Part shown: in pieces, positions 1 through 8,009 of the stretch | Layout: every line of letters begins with the position of its first letter | Numbering within the stretch: position 1 is the first letter of the stretch | The notes under the pieces: generated by a model | The model's input: the letters and a program-made list of their open reading frames with translations, nothing else | Database searches by the model: none | Told to the model about the DNA's origin: nothing | DNA from: Desulfobacter hydrogenophilus | GTDB lineage: Bacteria > Desulfobacterota > Desulfobacteria > Desulfobacterales > Desulfobacteraceae | Assembly (NCBI RefSeq): GCF_004319545.1 | Contig: NZ_CP036313.1 | Location: 2,048,501-2,112,500, forward strand | Direction: 5' to 3' | Length of the DNA stretch: 64,000 nt | Position numbers and translations under genes: made by a program

Positions 1-243
1 GAATGTATCGACCAGGCATCAGTCCAGTTAGACCAGTCCATGCGGCTCAGGCTCCGTTCCCGTGAAAGCCGTCTGTTCAACAAGCTGAGGCTGGCACTGG
101 AACGTATTGACAACGGCATCTACGGAGAATGCGAGATATGCGGAGAGCCCATTTCAATCAAAAGGCTTGAAGCCAGACCCATGACAACCAAGTGCATTCA
201 TTGCAAGGAAGAGGAGGAGCATCTGGAATCAATTTTACACTAA
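1..243 (+). CDS. DksA/TraR-family zinc-finger transcription factor (5' truncated by window edge)
   Basis: The reading frame is open from base 1 (ECIDQASVQLDQSMRLRL...), so the gene begins before the window and only its last 80 codons are seen. They hold the C4 zinc finger typical of DksA (CEICG ... CIHC) and the conserved block IKRLEARP between the two Cys pairs, preceded by the end of a helical region. Family members bind in the RNA polymerase secondary channel and, with ppGpp, adjust rRNA and amino-acid promoters. Without the N-terminal coiled-coil tip (the DxxDxA motif) true DksA cannot be told from a shorter TraR-like relative. Confidence 0.85.
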   Translation, partial: ECIDQASVQLDQSMRLRLRSRESRLFNKLRLALERIDNGIYGECEICGEPISIKRLEARPMTTKCIHCKEEEEHLESILH

Positions 244-391
244 CAGTTGCCTTCCCCCCTCCCACCATAAAAATAAAAGCATTGCGTTTTCTCCTGGGAT
301 TTTTTAATAAGAATTTAAAATTCCTTTTTGGGGCAGTCGTGTTGGGCTTAGATCCGGCCAACATGATGTGACGATAGATACAGGCATAGCA

Positions 392-1816
392 ATGCATTTG
401 AAAAAACTTCATTTTATCCTCAGGCAAACTGATGATTTAAAAGGTATTCAGGATAGCCTGTCATCTGTTTACCATATTGATTCTAATCGGCAATTAAGTG
501 CGGCCCTTCAGATCTTGCGCCGCAGTCAGCCCGAGTTTGTATTTGTAGATATTGAAATTCTTCAGCTGGCAGCTGCCGAAAGCAGCTACAAGGCAGTTTT
601 TCAAACCATCAGCCTAGTCTGCCCCAATATTAGCATTATTGTCATGGCCTCCCCTGAATTACTGCCGGAGGCCGTGAAAATTGTCCATGAAGGTGCGGAA
701 TCCTATCTGACCTACCCCCTGGTGCCTGACGAACTTCAACTGGTGATCAACAGCATCATTGAACAGACCCGGGCGGAATCGGAACTGGATTATCTCAGGG
801 AACAGGTCTGGCAGGAGGACGAGTTTGAACTGCTCCATACCAAAAGTCCGGCCATGAAGGCCGTATTTGAAAAAATTCGGGCCGTGGCCGCCACCAAAAG
901 CACTGTGCTTTTAACCGGGGAAACTGGCAGTGGTAAAGGGTTTACGGCCCGACTCATTCACAGGCTTTCTTTAAGAAAAAATGAACGGTTTATTGAGGTT
1001 CATTGCGGAGCGATTCCAGATACCCTGGTAGAAAGCGAAATGTTTGGTCATGAAAAGGGGGCGTTCACAGGCGCAATCAAGCGCAAACTAGGTAAGTTTG
1101 AAATTGCCGGCAACGGTACCATTTTTCTGGATGAAATCGGCACCATTACCCCACCTGCACAGATCAAGCTGCTCCAGGTCATCCAGGATGGTATATTTCA
1201 TCGGGTGGGCAGCGAAGATGACATCCGGTCTGATGTGCGCATCATTGCTGCCACCAACATTGATTTAAAGCAGTTGTGCAATGACAAGCTTTTTCGTTCG
1301 GATTTGTATTACCGCCTGAATGTATTTCCCGTGGAAATGCCGCCCCTCAAGGAAAGAAAAGAGGACATTCCTCAATTGGCGGAGCTTTTTTTGGCAAAAC
1401 TCAACACATTTCACGCCAAGGATATTACGGATGTGCACCCTAGGGCTCTTGAGGCTTTTCTAGCCTATTCATGGCCGGGCAATATCAGGGAATTGGAAAA
1501 TATCCTGGAACGGGCCTATATTTTAGAAAAGACATCCATCCTCAGGCCACAAAATTTCCCGGCGGAGTTGTTTACATATCCGCCGCAGCCTATGCCCGGT
1601 ACTATTAACCACAATTTGACCCTTTCAGAAGTCAGGAAGCAGGAGCTTGACAGGATTGAGCATAAATACCTGGACCTGCTTTTAACAAAATGCAATGGGA
1701 AGATAAATGCCACAGCCGCTGCAGCCGGTATCACTACCCGCCAGCTCCATAAACTGATGAAAAAGCACTCCCTGTTCAAGGAAAATTATAAAAACACAGG
1801 GGCGCCCCGGGCATAA
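392..1816 (+). CDS. Sigma-54-dependent activator with degenerate receiver domain
   Basis: A 474-aa activator of sigma-54 RNA polymerase in three parts: an N-terminal receiver-like domain (about 1-115), an AAA+ ATPase with Walker A GETGSGKG, the sigma-54 contact loop GAFTGA and the Walker B region FLDEIG, and a Fis-type helix-turn-helix near the C-terminus (INATAAAAGITTRQLHKLMKK). ATG at 392 is preferred over the upstream GTG at 368 because it puts the phosphoacceptor-like Asp (FVFVDIE) near residue 53, as in ordinary receivers. The usual receiver Lys (YLxKP) is replaced by Tyr (YLTYP), so phosphorylation control is uncertain. No kinase gene is adjacent, and the target promoters cannot be read from the window. 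Confidence 0.88.
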   Translation: MHLKKLHFILRQTDDLKGIQDSLSSVYHIDSNRQLSAALQILRRSQPEFVFVDIEILQLAAAESSYKAVFQTISLVCPNISIIVMASPELLPEAVKIVHEGAESYLTYPLVPDELQLVINSIIEQTRAESELDYLREQVWQEDEFELLHTKSPAMKAVFEKIRAVAATKSTVLLTGETGSGKGFTARLIHRLSLRKNERFIEVHCGAIPDTLVESEMFGHEKGAFTGAIKRKLGKFEIAGNGTIFLDEIGTITPPAQIKLLQVIQDGIFHRVGSEDDIRSDVRIIAATNIDLKQLCNDKLFRSDLYYRLNVFPVEMPPLKERKEDIPQLAELFLAKLNTFHAKDITDVHPRALEAFLAYSWPGNIRELENILERAYILEKTSILRPQNFPAELFTYPPQPMPGTINHNLTLSEVRKQELDRIEHKYLDLLLTKCNGKINATAAAAGITTRQLHKLMKKHSLFKENYKNTGAPRA

Positions 1817-1997
1817 AAGTCGTAAGACCAATATTCCCGAGCCATTTGGATTTATCATTACAGTTTCATATCTCCAGCTAAAAATGCTATTCTGACTGCA
1901 ATTATCTTATTTTTGTTGAATGTTTTCAAATATTAAGAATGTTTGTATTTTAAATATTATGGTATGTAATAGTCTCTTATTTATTAATGTGGGTAGT

Positions 1998-2084
1998 ATG
2001 CATATTTCATTAACACCTGAGCTTGAGATGAAAGTTAAGCAAAAAGTAGCATCAGGTTTTTTACAACAATGCCAGCTACTTTGA
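1998..2084 (+). pseudogene. Remnant of a ParD-type antitoxin gene
   Basis: ATG at 1998 opens MHISLTPELEMKVKQKVASG, which closely resembles the N-terminus of ParD/CC2985 ribbon-helix-helix antitoxins (SLTPELE...VKxKVxSGxYxxAS). The frame then hits a stop at 2082. Removing one T from the T-run at about 2057-2062 restores FYNNAS, the next conserved family motif, so a one-base insertion appears to have broken the gene. The rest of the antitoxin and any ParE toxin are missing, because der starts at 2120. This is the only structure seen in the 303-bp gap between the sigma-54 activator and der. Confidence 0.6.
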
Positions 2085-2119
2085 TTCTGTAACCCCTTTT
2101 TTGTTCGGGAGAAACGAAT

Positions 2120-3589
2120 ATGAAACCGGTTGTGGCCCTTGTGGGCCGCCCCAATGTTGGAAAATCCACGCTGTTTAACAGAATTACAAAATCCCGCCAG
2201 GCCCTGGTGGATGATATGCCCGGTGTAACCCGGGACCGGCAGTATGCCGATACGCAGTGGGAGGATAAAGCCTTTACCCTGGTTGATACCGGTGGCTTTT
2301 TAAGTGTGGATGATGACTATTTTGCAGCCCAGATCAAGGCGCAGCTGTTGCGGGCCGTGGAGCAGGCCGATGTCCTGGTGTTTATTCTGGATGGCCGGAC
2401 AGGGCTTTCCCCCTATGATCGGGATCTTGCCGATCTTTTACGCCGTACTGAAAAGCCTGTTTTCTATCTGATTAATAAGGTTGAAAGCCTGTACAGCCAG
2501 GAAAATGAGCTTGGGGAGTTCTACTCCCTGGGTGTGGACCGGCTTTACAAGATATCAGCCGAACACGGACTGGGGGTGGGGGATTTCCTTTCAGACCTGG
2601 TTGCCATGCTGCCCGATGCCCCGGCGGAATCAGGAGAACAGGAAGAAGATGATGACAACGGTCCCATTCGTATTGCCATTATCGGGCGCCCCAACGTGGG
2701 TAAATCATCCCTTGCCAACCGGCTTTTCGGAGAGCAGCGTGTGGTGGTCAATGATAAGGCCGGCACCACCCGGGACGCTATTGAATTGTCTGTGAACCGG
2801 AACGGGCGGGAATTTATCCTGAAAGATACCGCAGGCATTCGTCGCAAGGGCAAGGTCTTGGATAAACTTGAAAAATTTTCTATTCTTAAAGCCCTGGACA
2901 GTATGGACGGCTGTGATGTGGCGTTGATTCTCATCGACTGTTCCGAAGGCATCACGGACCAGGACATCACCATTGCAGGGTATGCGGAAAAAAGGGGATG
3001 CGGGGCCATTTTTCTGCTTAATAAATGGGACCTTGTGGACAAGTCGGAAAAAGGGCAGCAGGCGTTTATCAAAGAGTTGCGCCAGAAAGCTAAGTTTCTG
3101 GCCTTTGCGCCTGCCGTCACCATTTCAGCCAAAACCGGCCAGCGCTGTCACAAGATTTTTGGTGAGGTGGAAAAGGTCTATAAGCAATACTGCCACAGAA
3201 TCAATACAGGCATGGTTAACCGGATTATCGAAGATGCCGTGTACAGAGATGAGCCATCCCTTCACAAGGGCCGTCGCCTCAAGTTTTTTTATGCGGCCCA
3301 GGTGGCGGTGAAGCCACCCACTTTCGTTTGTTTTGTTAACTATCCCGACGCCGTACACTTTTCTTATAAGCGGTATTTGGTGAACCAGTTGCGCCAGATG
3401 ATTCCCTTGAACTTGACACCTGTTAAGCTTTATTTCAGGGAAAAAACCGGTAAAATTGAGTTTTCCGGCAATACAAAGGAGTTTCGGAGAATCCAGGAAA
3501 AGAAAAAGAAGGTCATGACAAAGCGGGATAAGCAGCGTAAAGAACAGAGCCGCAAAAAACGCGAACGGGATCATAAAAACGTATTGTAA
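2120..3589 (+). CDS. der: Ribosome biogenesis GTPase Der (EngA)
   Basis: 489 aa with the double-GTPase layout unique to Der. G domain 1 has GRPNVGKST near residue 9, DTGG and NKVE. After an acidic linker (EEDDDNG), G domain 2 has GRPNVGKSS, DTAGIRRKG and NKWD. A C-terminal KH-like domain and a very basic tail (KKKKVMTKRDKQRKEQ) follow. Der acts in late 50S subunit maturation. A GGGAGA ribosome-binding site precedes the ATG. The stop overlaps the next start (TAATG), so rarA is probably translationally coupled. Confidence 0.97.
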   Translation: MKPVVALVGRPNVGKSTLFNRITKSRQALVDDMPGVTRDRQYADTQWEDKAFTLVDTGGFLSVDDDYFAAQIKAQLLRAVEQADVLVFILDGRTGLSPYDRDLADLLRRTEKPVFYLINKVESLYSQENELGEFYSLGVDRLYKISAEHGLGVGDFLSDLVAMLPDAPAESGEQEEDDDNGPIRIAIIGRPNVGKSSLANRLFGEQRVVVNDKAGTTRDAIELSVNRNGREFILKDTAGIRRKGKVLDKLEKFSILKALDSMDGCDVALILIDCSEGITDQDITIAGYAEKRGCGAIFLLNKWDLVDKSEKGQQAFIKELRQKAKFLAFAPAVTISAKTGQRCHKIFGEVEKVYKQYCHRINTGMVNRIIEDAVYRDEPSLHKGRRLKFFYAAQVAVKPPTFVCFVNYPDAVHFSYKRYLVNQLRQMIPLNLTPVKLYFREKTGKIEFSGNTKEFRRIQEKKKKVMTKRDKQRKEQSRKKRERDHKNVL

Positions 3590-4917
3590 TGGATCTTTTT
3601 GATCATACCGCCGATCAGGAAATGGCGGGGACCGCTCCATTGGCTGATCGTATGCGGCCCCGGCGGCTGGAAGATGTTGTGGGTCAGGACCATATTACAG
3701 CCCAGGGCAGTCTGCTTGAACGTGCCGTGTCCGAAGACCGGGTTTTTTCCATGATCCTGTGGGGACCGCCGGGGTGTGGTAAAACCACTCTGGCCAATGT
3801 CATTGCAACACGGACTAAAAACCAGTGGGTCAAAATTTCTGCGGTGTTGTCGGGTGTCAAGGAGGTCCGGCAGATCATTGACGCGGCAAAGGAGAGAAGG
3901 CGGCTTCATAACCTGCGGACCCTGCTGTTTGTGGATGAGATTCACCGGTTTAACAAATCCCAGCAGGATGCCTTTCTTTTCCATGTGGAAAACGGATTGA
4001 TCACCCTGATCGGGGCCACTACGGAAAATCCTTCCTTTGAAGTCAATCCCGCCCTGGTTTCCAGATGCCGGATTTTTGCCCTGAACAGCTTGTCCCGGGA
4101 TGCCATTGTGCAGATTTTGAATCGGGCGTTGACCGATAAGAATAAAGGTCTTGGACTGTCATCAGATATGTTTTCCAAAGAGGCCATTGACCACATCGCC
4201 GCCGCATCTGATGGAGATGCAAGGGCGGCCCTGACAAATCTTGAAGCCTGTGCGTTGAACCGCGGGGACGGTAAAACGCTGGATGTGGAAGATGTCAGGA
4301 CCATGGTGGCCCAAAAGCTTTTGCGCCATGACAAGGCCGGAGAAGAACACTTTAATGTGATCTCCGCCTTTATCAAAAGTGTGCGGGGCAGTGATCCGGA
4401 TGGTGCCATGTACTGGCTTGAGCGGATGCTGGCTGCAGGGGATGACCCCATTTACATATTAAGGCGGATGATCCGTCTTGCCACCGAGGATATCGGCCTT
4501 GCCGATCCAGGCGCCTTGACTATGGCCCTGAATGCGGATGTCTCATTCAGGCGCTTAGGCCGCCCTGAAGGGGATGGCTCTTTGTATCAGGCCGCCGTTT
4601 ATCTGGCCACAGCGCCAAAAAGCAATGCCGTGTATGCGGCCCAGAAACAGGTTCGCGACGCCGTGAAAAAATATGGCTCTCTGCCCGTGCCCATGCATAT
4701 CCGCAACGCGCCCACCGGATTGATGAAACAGATGGGCTACGGCAAAGGCTACAAATACGCCCATGACTACAAACATGGGTATGCATCCCAATCCTATCTT
4801 CCCGAACCCCTTGAAGACAAACGGTTTTACCATCCCACTGCCCGGGGGTATGAAAAAACAGTAAAGCAGCGCCTTGAGGCGTGGCTGGATCTGAAGAGGG
4901 GTGCTAAAGAAACCTGA
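3589..4917 (+). CDS. rarA: Replication-associated recombination protein RarA (MgsA), AAA+ clamp-loader-like ATPase
   Basis: 442 aa. The N-terminal block LADRMRPRRLEDVVGQDH, Walker A GPPGCGKTT, Walker B FVDEIHRFNKSQQD and sensor 1 GATTENPSF are characteristic of the RarA/MgsA/WRNIP1 family. The C-terminal tetramerisation region contains RMIRLATEDIGLADP and the YKYAHDY motif. RarA acts at stalled replication forks. It overlaps der by one base. Confidence 0.96.
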   Translation: MDLFDHTADQEMAGTAPLADRMRPRRLEDVVGQDHITAQGSLLERAVSEDRVFSMILWGPPGCGKTTLANVIATRTKNQWVKISAVLSGVKEVRQIIDAAKERRRLHNLRTLLFVDEIHRFNKSQQDAFLFHVENGLITLIGATTENPSFEVNPALVSRCRIFALNSLSRDAIVQILNRALTDKNKGLGLSSDMFSKEAIDHIAAASDGDARAALTNLEACALNRGDGKTLDVEDVRTMVAQKLLRHDKAGEEHFNVISAFIKSVRGSDPDGAMYWLERMLAAGDDPIYILRRMIRLATEDIGLADPGALTMALNADVSFRRLGRPEGDGSLYQAAVYLATAPKSNAVYAAQKQVRDAVKKYGSLPVPMHIRNAPTGLMKQMGYGKGYKYAHDYKHGYASQSYLPEPLEDKRFYHPTARGYEKTVKQRLEAWLDLKRGAKET

Positions 4918-4998
4918 TAGCGTTTCCCTTGTATTTTATAAATCATTTTGTTATGGCAATTTGGGACTCGGAAGAAATCAATCCAATTGGAGGCTGAT

Positions 4999-6285
4999 AT
5001 GCAAGAAGTGGTAATCGTAAGCGGTGTCAGAACAGCTGTGGGCACCTTTGGCGGCTCATTGAAAGATGTACCGGTGGTGGCGCTGGGCACTTGTGTCATG
5101 AAGGACGTATTAAAACGTGCCGGTCTGAAACCTGCCCTGGATCCGGGCAATGATGAATTTTCCCCTGCAACCCTGAAAGACCAGGGAATGATAGACATTG
5201 AGAATACAGGATATGATTATACCGATGATCTGGCAGAGATCTATGTGGATGAAGTCATCATGGGCAACGTACTCCAGGCAGGTCAGGGCCAGAATACCGC
5301 TCGCCAAGCCATGATCGGTGCCGGTATCAGTCGTACGACCCCGGCCATGACTGTGAACAAGATCTGCGGTTCAGGTCTTAAAGCCATTGCCTTGGGCGCC
5401 CAGGCCATTATGGCAGGCCAGGCTGACGTGATTCTGGCAGGGGGGCAGGAAAGCATGAGCAATGCACCCATGGCCCTGCTCAAGGCCAGATGGGGCTATC
5501 GCATGGAACTTACCGGCCAGGGCCCGGTCCATGACCTGATGGTGTATGATGGTCTTTATGAAATTTTTTACGGCTACCACATGGGCCAGACCGCAGAAAA
5601 TATTGTCGAAAAGTACGGTATCACGCGGCAGGAACAGGACGCGCTTGCACTTTTAAGCCATACCAGGGCCTTTGCTGCGGTTCATGACGGTACCTTTGAC
5701 CAGGAAATCGTTCCGGTTGTTATTCAAAGCCGTAAAGGGGATATTGTGGTCAATAAGGATGAACGACCCATGGAAACCAGTATGGATAAATTGGCTAAGC
5801 TGCGTCCGGCTTTCAGAAAAGACGGTAGCGTAACCGCCGGCAATGCCTCGGGTATCAACGACGGTGCAGCCGCCGTACTCATGATGACAGCACAGCGTGC
5901 CGATGAGCTTGGACTTGGGGTGCTGGCAAAGGTTAAAGGCTTTGCGTCCGGCGGTCTTGATCCTGCGTACATGGGGTTGGGACCCGTGCCGGCGGTGAAA
6001 CGGGTGCTTAAACAGACCGGGATGGCATTATCCGACATTGACATGATCGAACTGAACGAAGCCTTTGCGGCCCAAGCCATCGGCTGCATGAGGGAACTGG
6101 GTCTTGATGTGGAAAAGCCCAATGAACTGGGTTCGGGGCTCTCTTTGGGTCATCCCATCGGCTGCACAGGTGCCCGCCAAATGGTCACCGCCATTCATCA
6201 GATGGAAAGAAAGGGGTACAATACCGGTCTGGTTTCCATGTGCATCGGTGGCGGTATGGGCATGGCAATGATTATTGAGCGGTAG
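4999..6285 (+). CDS. Acetyl-CoA acetyltransferase (thiolase II) with an unusual N-terminal insertion
   Basis: 428 aa from the ATG at 4999, which follows a GGAGG site; an upstream in-frame start at 4948 lacks one. It is a degradative/biosynthetic-type thiolase: nucleophilic Cys123 in NKICGSGLK, NEAFAAQ, GHPIG and the second catalytic Cys in CIGGGMG. It condenses two acetyl-CoA or cleaves acetoacetyl-CoA. Residues about 46-82 form an acidic insertion between GLKP and VDEVIMGNVLQAG that E. coli AtoB lacks. The block before GHP reads PNELGSGLSL instead of the usual NVNGGAI-type sequence. It probably serves acyl-CoA oxidation or ketone metabolism; no other beta-oxidation gene is adjacent. Confidence 0.93.
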   Translation: MQEVVIVSGVRTAVGTFGGSLKDVPVVALGTCVMKDVLKRAGLKPALDPGNDEFSPATLKDQGMIDIENTGYDYTDDLAEIYVDEVIMGNVLQAGQGQNTARQAMIGAGISRTTPAMTVNKICGSGLKAIALGAQAIMAGQADVILAGGQESMSNAPMALLKARWGYRMELTGQGPVHDLMVYDGLYEIFYGYHMGQTAENIVEKYGITRQEQDALALLSHTRAFAAVHDGTFDQEIVPVVIQSRKGDIVVNKDERPMETSMDKLAKLRPAFRKDGSVTAGNASGINDGAAAVLMMTAQRADELGLGVLAKVKGFASGGLDPAYMGLGPVPAVKRVLKQTGMALSDIDMIELNEAFAAQAIGCMRELGLDVEKPNELGSGLSLGHPIGCTGARQMVTAIHQMERKGYNTGLVSMCIGGGMGMAMIIER

Positions 6286-6403
6286 ATTGTTGGGAATTTC
6301 CGGCATGTTCTCCTTTACTTCGGGCACTTAAAATGGTAAACAAATAAACTGATATTGCCGGTATAACTGATTGAAATTGAATTGAAAAAAGAGGTGTGAA
6401 ACC

Positions 6404-6559
6404 ATGGATATTCCACGCAAACTTGGGATATTGATATACACGGCTGTACCTGCCATCGTAGGCGGCGGCATTGTATACCATTTCTTTGGAAGTTTTACCC
6501 AGGTTATTATCTGGGAAGTATTGCTGGTGCTGGCTGCCCTGGGATTTATCAGCAGTTAA
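6404..6559 (+). CDS. Small two-helix membrane protein, unknown function
   Basis: 51 aa, starting at an ATG nine bases after a strong GAGGTG site. It begins MDIPRKLGILIYTAVPAIVGGG, then YHFFGSFTQVIIWEVLLVLAALGF. Two hydrophobic stretches (about 8-27 and 34-49) separated by a short loop predict a small integral membrane hairpin. No family is recognised. The good start signal and clean hydropathy argue for a real gene. It lies between the thiolase and a dispersed repeat. Confidence 0.55.
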   Translation: MDIPRKLGILIYTAVPAIVGGGIVYHFFGSFTQVIIWEVLLVLAALGFISS

Positions 6560-6633
6560 CACCGGGCATTCCGTACATTAAAGGCAAAGCCGCACCTGTG
6601 TAGGAAACGTTCTGCATGATGCGGCTTTACCTC

Positions 6634-6727
6634 GTTTGAACGAGAAATCGCCCATTTGTGGCGTTGCAAAAAAATGTATCTGGGTGATTTTGTGAGCATT
6701 CGCGCCTCTAACGAGCCGTCCAAACAC
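6634..6727 (+). repeat. Dispersed intergenic repeat, copy 1 (divergent)
   Basis: Starts GTTTGAACGAGAAATCGCCC and ends GTCCAAACAC. It is related to the reverse complement of copy 2 (11541-11601), with about 30 extra bases in the middle. The outer GTTTGAACG and CCGTCCAAAC are imperfect inverted repeats. It fills most of the gap before the AI-2E transporter; nothing else is visible there. Confidence 0.5.
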
Positions 6728-6804
6728 AGTTTTCCAGATCAGGGACTATTTAGGGTCTTTCCTTTTAAGCATTAATCGGTTTTTCGATTAACAGGCAGGT
6801 ATTT

Positions 6805-7911
6805 TTGGATCAGAATATTTTTCAGCGGGCAGTGTTCTTTTTTTTTCTGACGCTGTTTTGCATATCCATTTTTCTTGTGGGAAAAGTGATTGCCCCATTT
6901 TTTGCAAGTCTGCTTCTTGGCGTCGTCATTGCCGGTATTTTCAGACCTGTATTTAAAGCATTGGATAGATACATGCCTGCACGGGTAGCTTCCGTTCTCA
7001 CCTGCCTGGCGGTTTTTTTCATTGTCTTTATTCCGGTTGTCTTTTTTGTGGGCATTCTTTCCAGGGAAGCCTTGGGGCTTTACAATCTGGCAAAGGATGC
7101 GGTGTTTTCCAACAATTTGATCAATTTTCTGGAAAGCACACGGGCACTTGAACGGCTCAACGAATTTTTAGCCAGGGCAAATATTCACACTCAGATCTCC
7201 TGGCGTGAGTTGATCGACCCTTTGAGCGAAGTTGGAAAAAATTTGGGTTTTTCCTTGTTCCAGCAGGCCCGGTTTCTGACCTCCAACTTACTGAACCTGG
7301 TGTTTTACTTTTGCCTGATGCTCATTGTGGTTTTCTACATGTTCATGGATGGCGAACGGTTCATGCAGTACATGTATGATTTGTCTCCGCTTAAGGACGA
7401 GCATGACCGCAAGCTTTTCGAAAAGTTTAACGATATGGCCGGTGCCGTGCTCATCGGCAACGGACTGGGCGGATTGATCCAGGGGGTTGCTGGCGGAGGC
7501 CTGTTTTGGTCTCTGGGGCTGAATTCTCCATTTTTATGGGGCGTGATCATGGGTTTTCTAGCATTTTTGCCCATTGTTGGCATTGGTGTGGTCATGCTGC
7601 CTGCGGCTTTATTTTTTCTTTTGAAAGGCAGTCTGGGGAAATGCCTTTTCATTGTTGGATTTTATGGCGTATTGTCATGGGGTATTGAGTATATTTTTAA
7701 ACCTAAGCTGGTGGGGGACAGGGTGTCCATGCACCCTCTTGTTGTGTTTTTTGCCATTATTGGCGGTTTGAAAGTATACGGAATTTTAGGTATAATTTAC
7801 GGGCCTTTGATCGCTACTTTGTTTTTAACCCTTTCCGACATTTATTTTTCCACGTTTCAATCCATGGTGGAACCGGGCAAAGGGATGTTGGATTCATGGC
7901 CTGACAAATAA
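6805..7911 (+). CDS. AI-2E family transporter (PerM/YdiK-like membrane permease)
   Basis: 368 aa from a TTG preceded by AGGCAGGT. It is strongly hydrophobic with about eight predicted membrane segments: two or three at the N-terminus, a soluble stretch about residues 95-150, then a C-terminal block with the family signature around GVIMGFLAFLPIVGIGVVMLPAAL and GIEYIFKPKLVGDRVSMHPL. Members of the family export diverse small molecules or ions. The AI-2 name comes from E. coli TqsA, and the substrate here cannot be predicted. Confidence 0.9.
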   Translation: MDQNIFQRAVFFFFLTLFCISIFLVGKVIAPFFASLLLGVVIAGIFRPVFKALDRYMPARVASVLTCLAVFFIVFIPVVFFVGILSREALGLYNLAKDAVFSNNLINFLESTRALERLNEFLARANIHTQISWRELIDPLSEVGKNLGFSLFQQARFLTSNLLNLVFYFCLMLIVVFYMFMDGERFMQYMYDLSPLKDEHDRKLFEKFNDMAGAVLIGNGLGGLIQGVAGGGLFWSLGLNSPFLWGVIMGFLAFLPIVGIGVVMLPAALFFLLKGSLGKCLFIVGFYGVLSWGIEYIFKPKLVGDRVSMHPLVVFFAIIGGLKVYGILGIIYGPLIATLFLTLSDIYFSTFQSMVEPGKGMLDSWPDK

Positions 7912-8009
7912 CGTCACCAGGGCTTTTCCCTTAATCCGCCCTGAAAATATATTCAAAGGGCTTGATCGGATTTTTCATAAGCAATTTAATCGGGAGCAGT
8001 TAATTTAGG

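Noticed and set aside
158..427. 89-codon ORF on the minus strand across the end of the DksA-like gene
   Set aside because: Antisense to the zinc-finger coding region and to the start of the sigma-54 activator; no family resemblance.
7917..7944. CAGGGC/GCCCTG inverted repeat after the AI-2E transporter
   Set aside because: Six pairs around a long loop without a following T-run; not convincing as a terminator.
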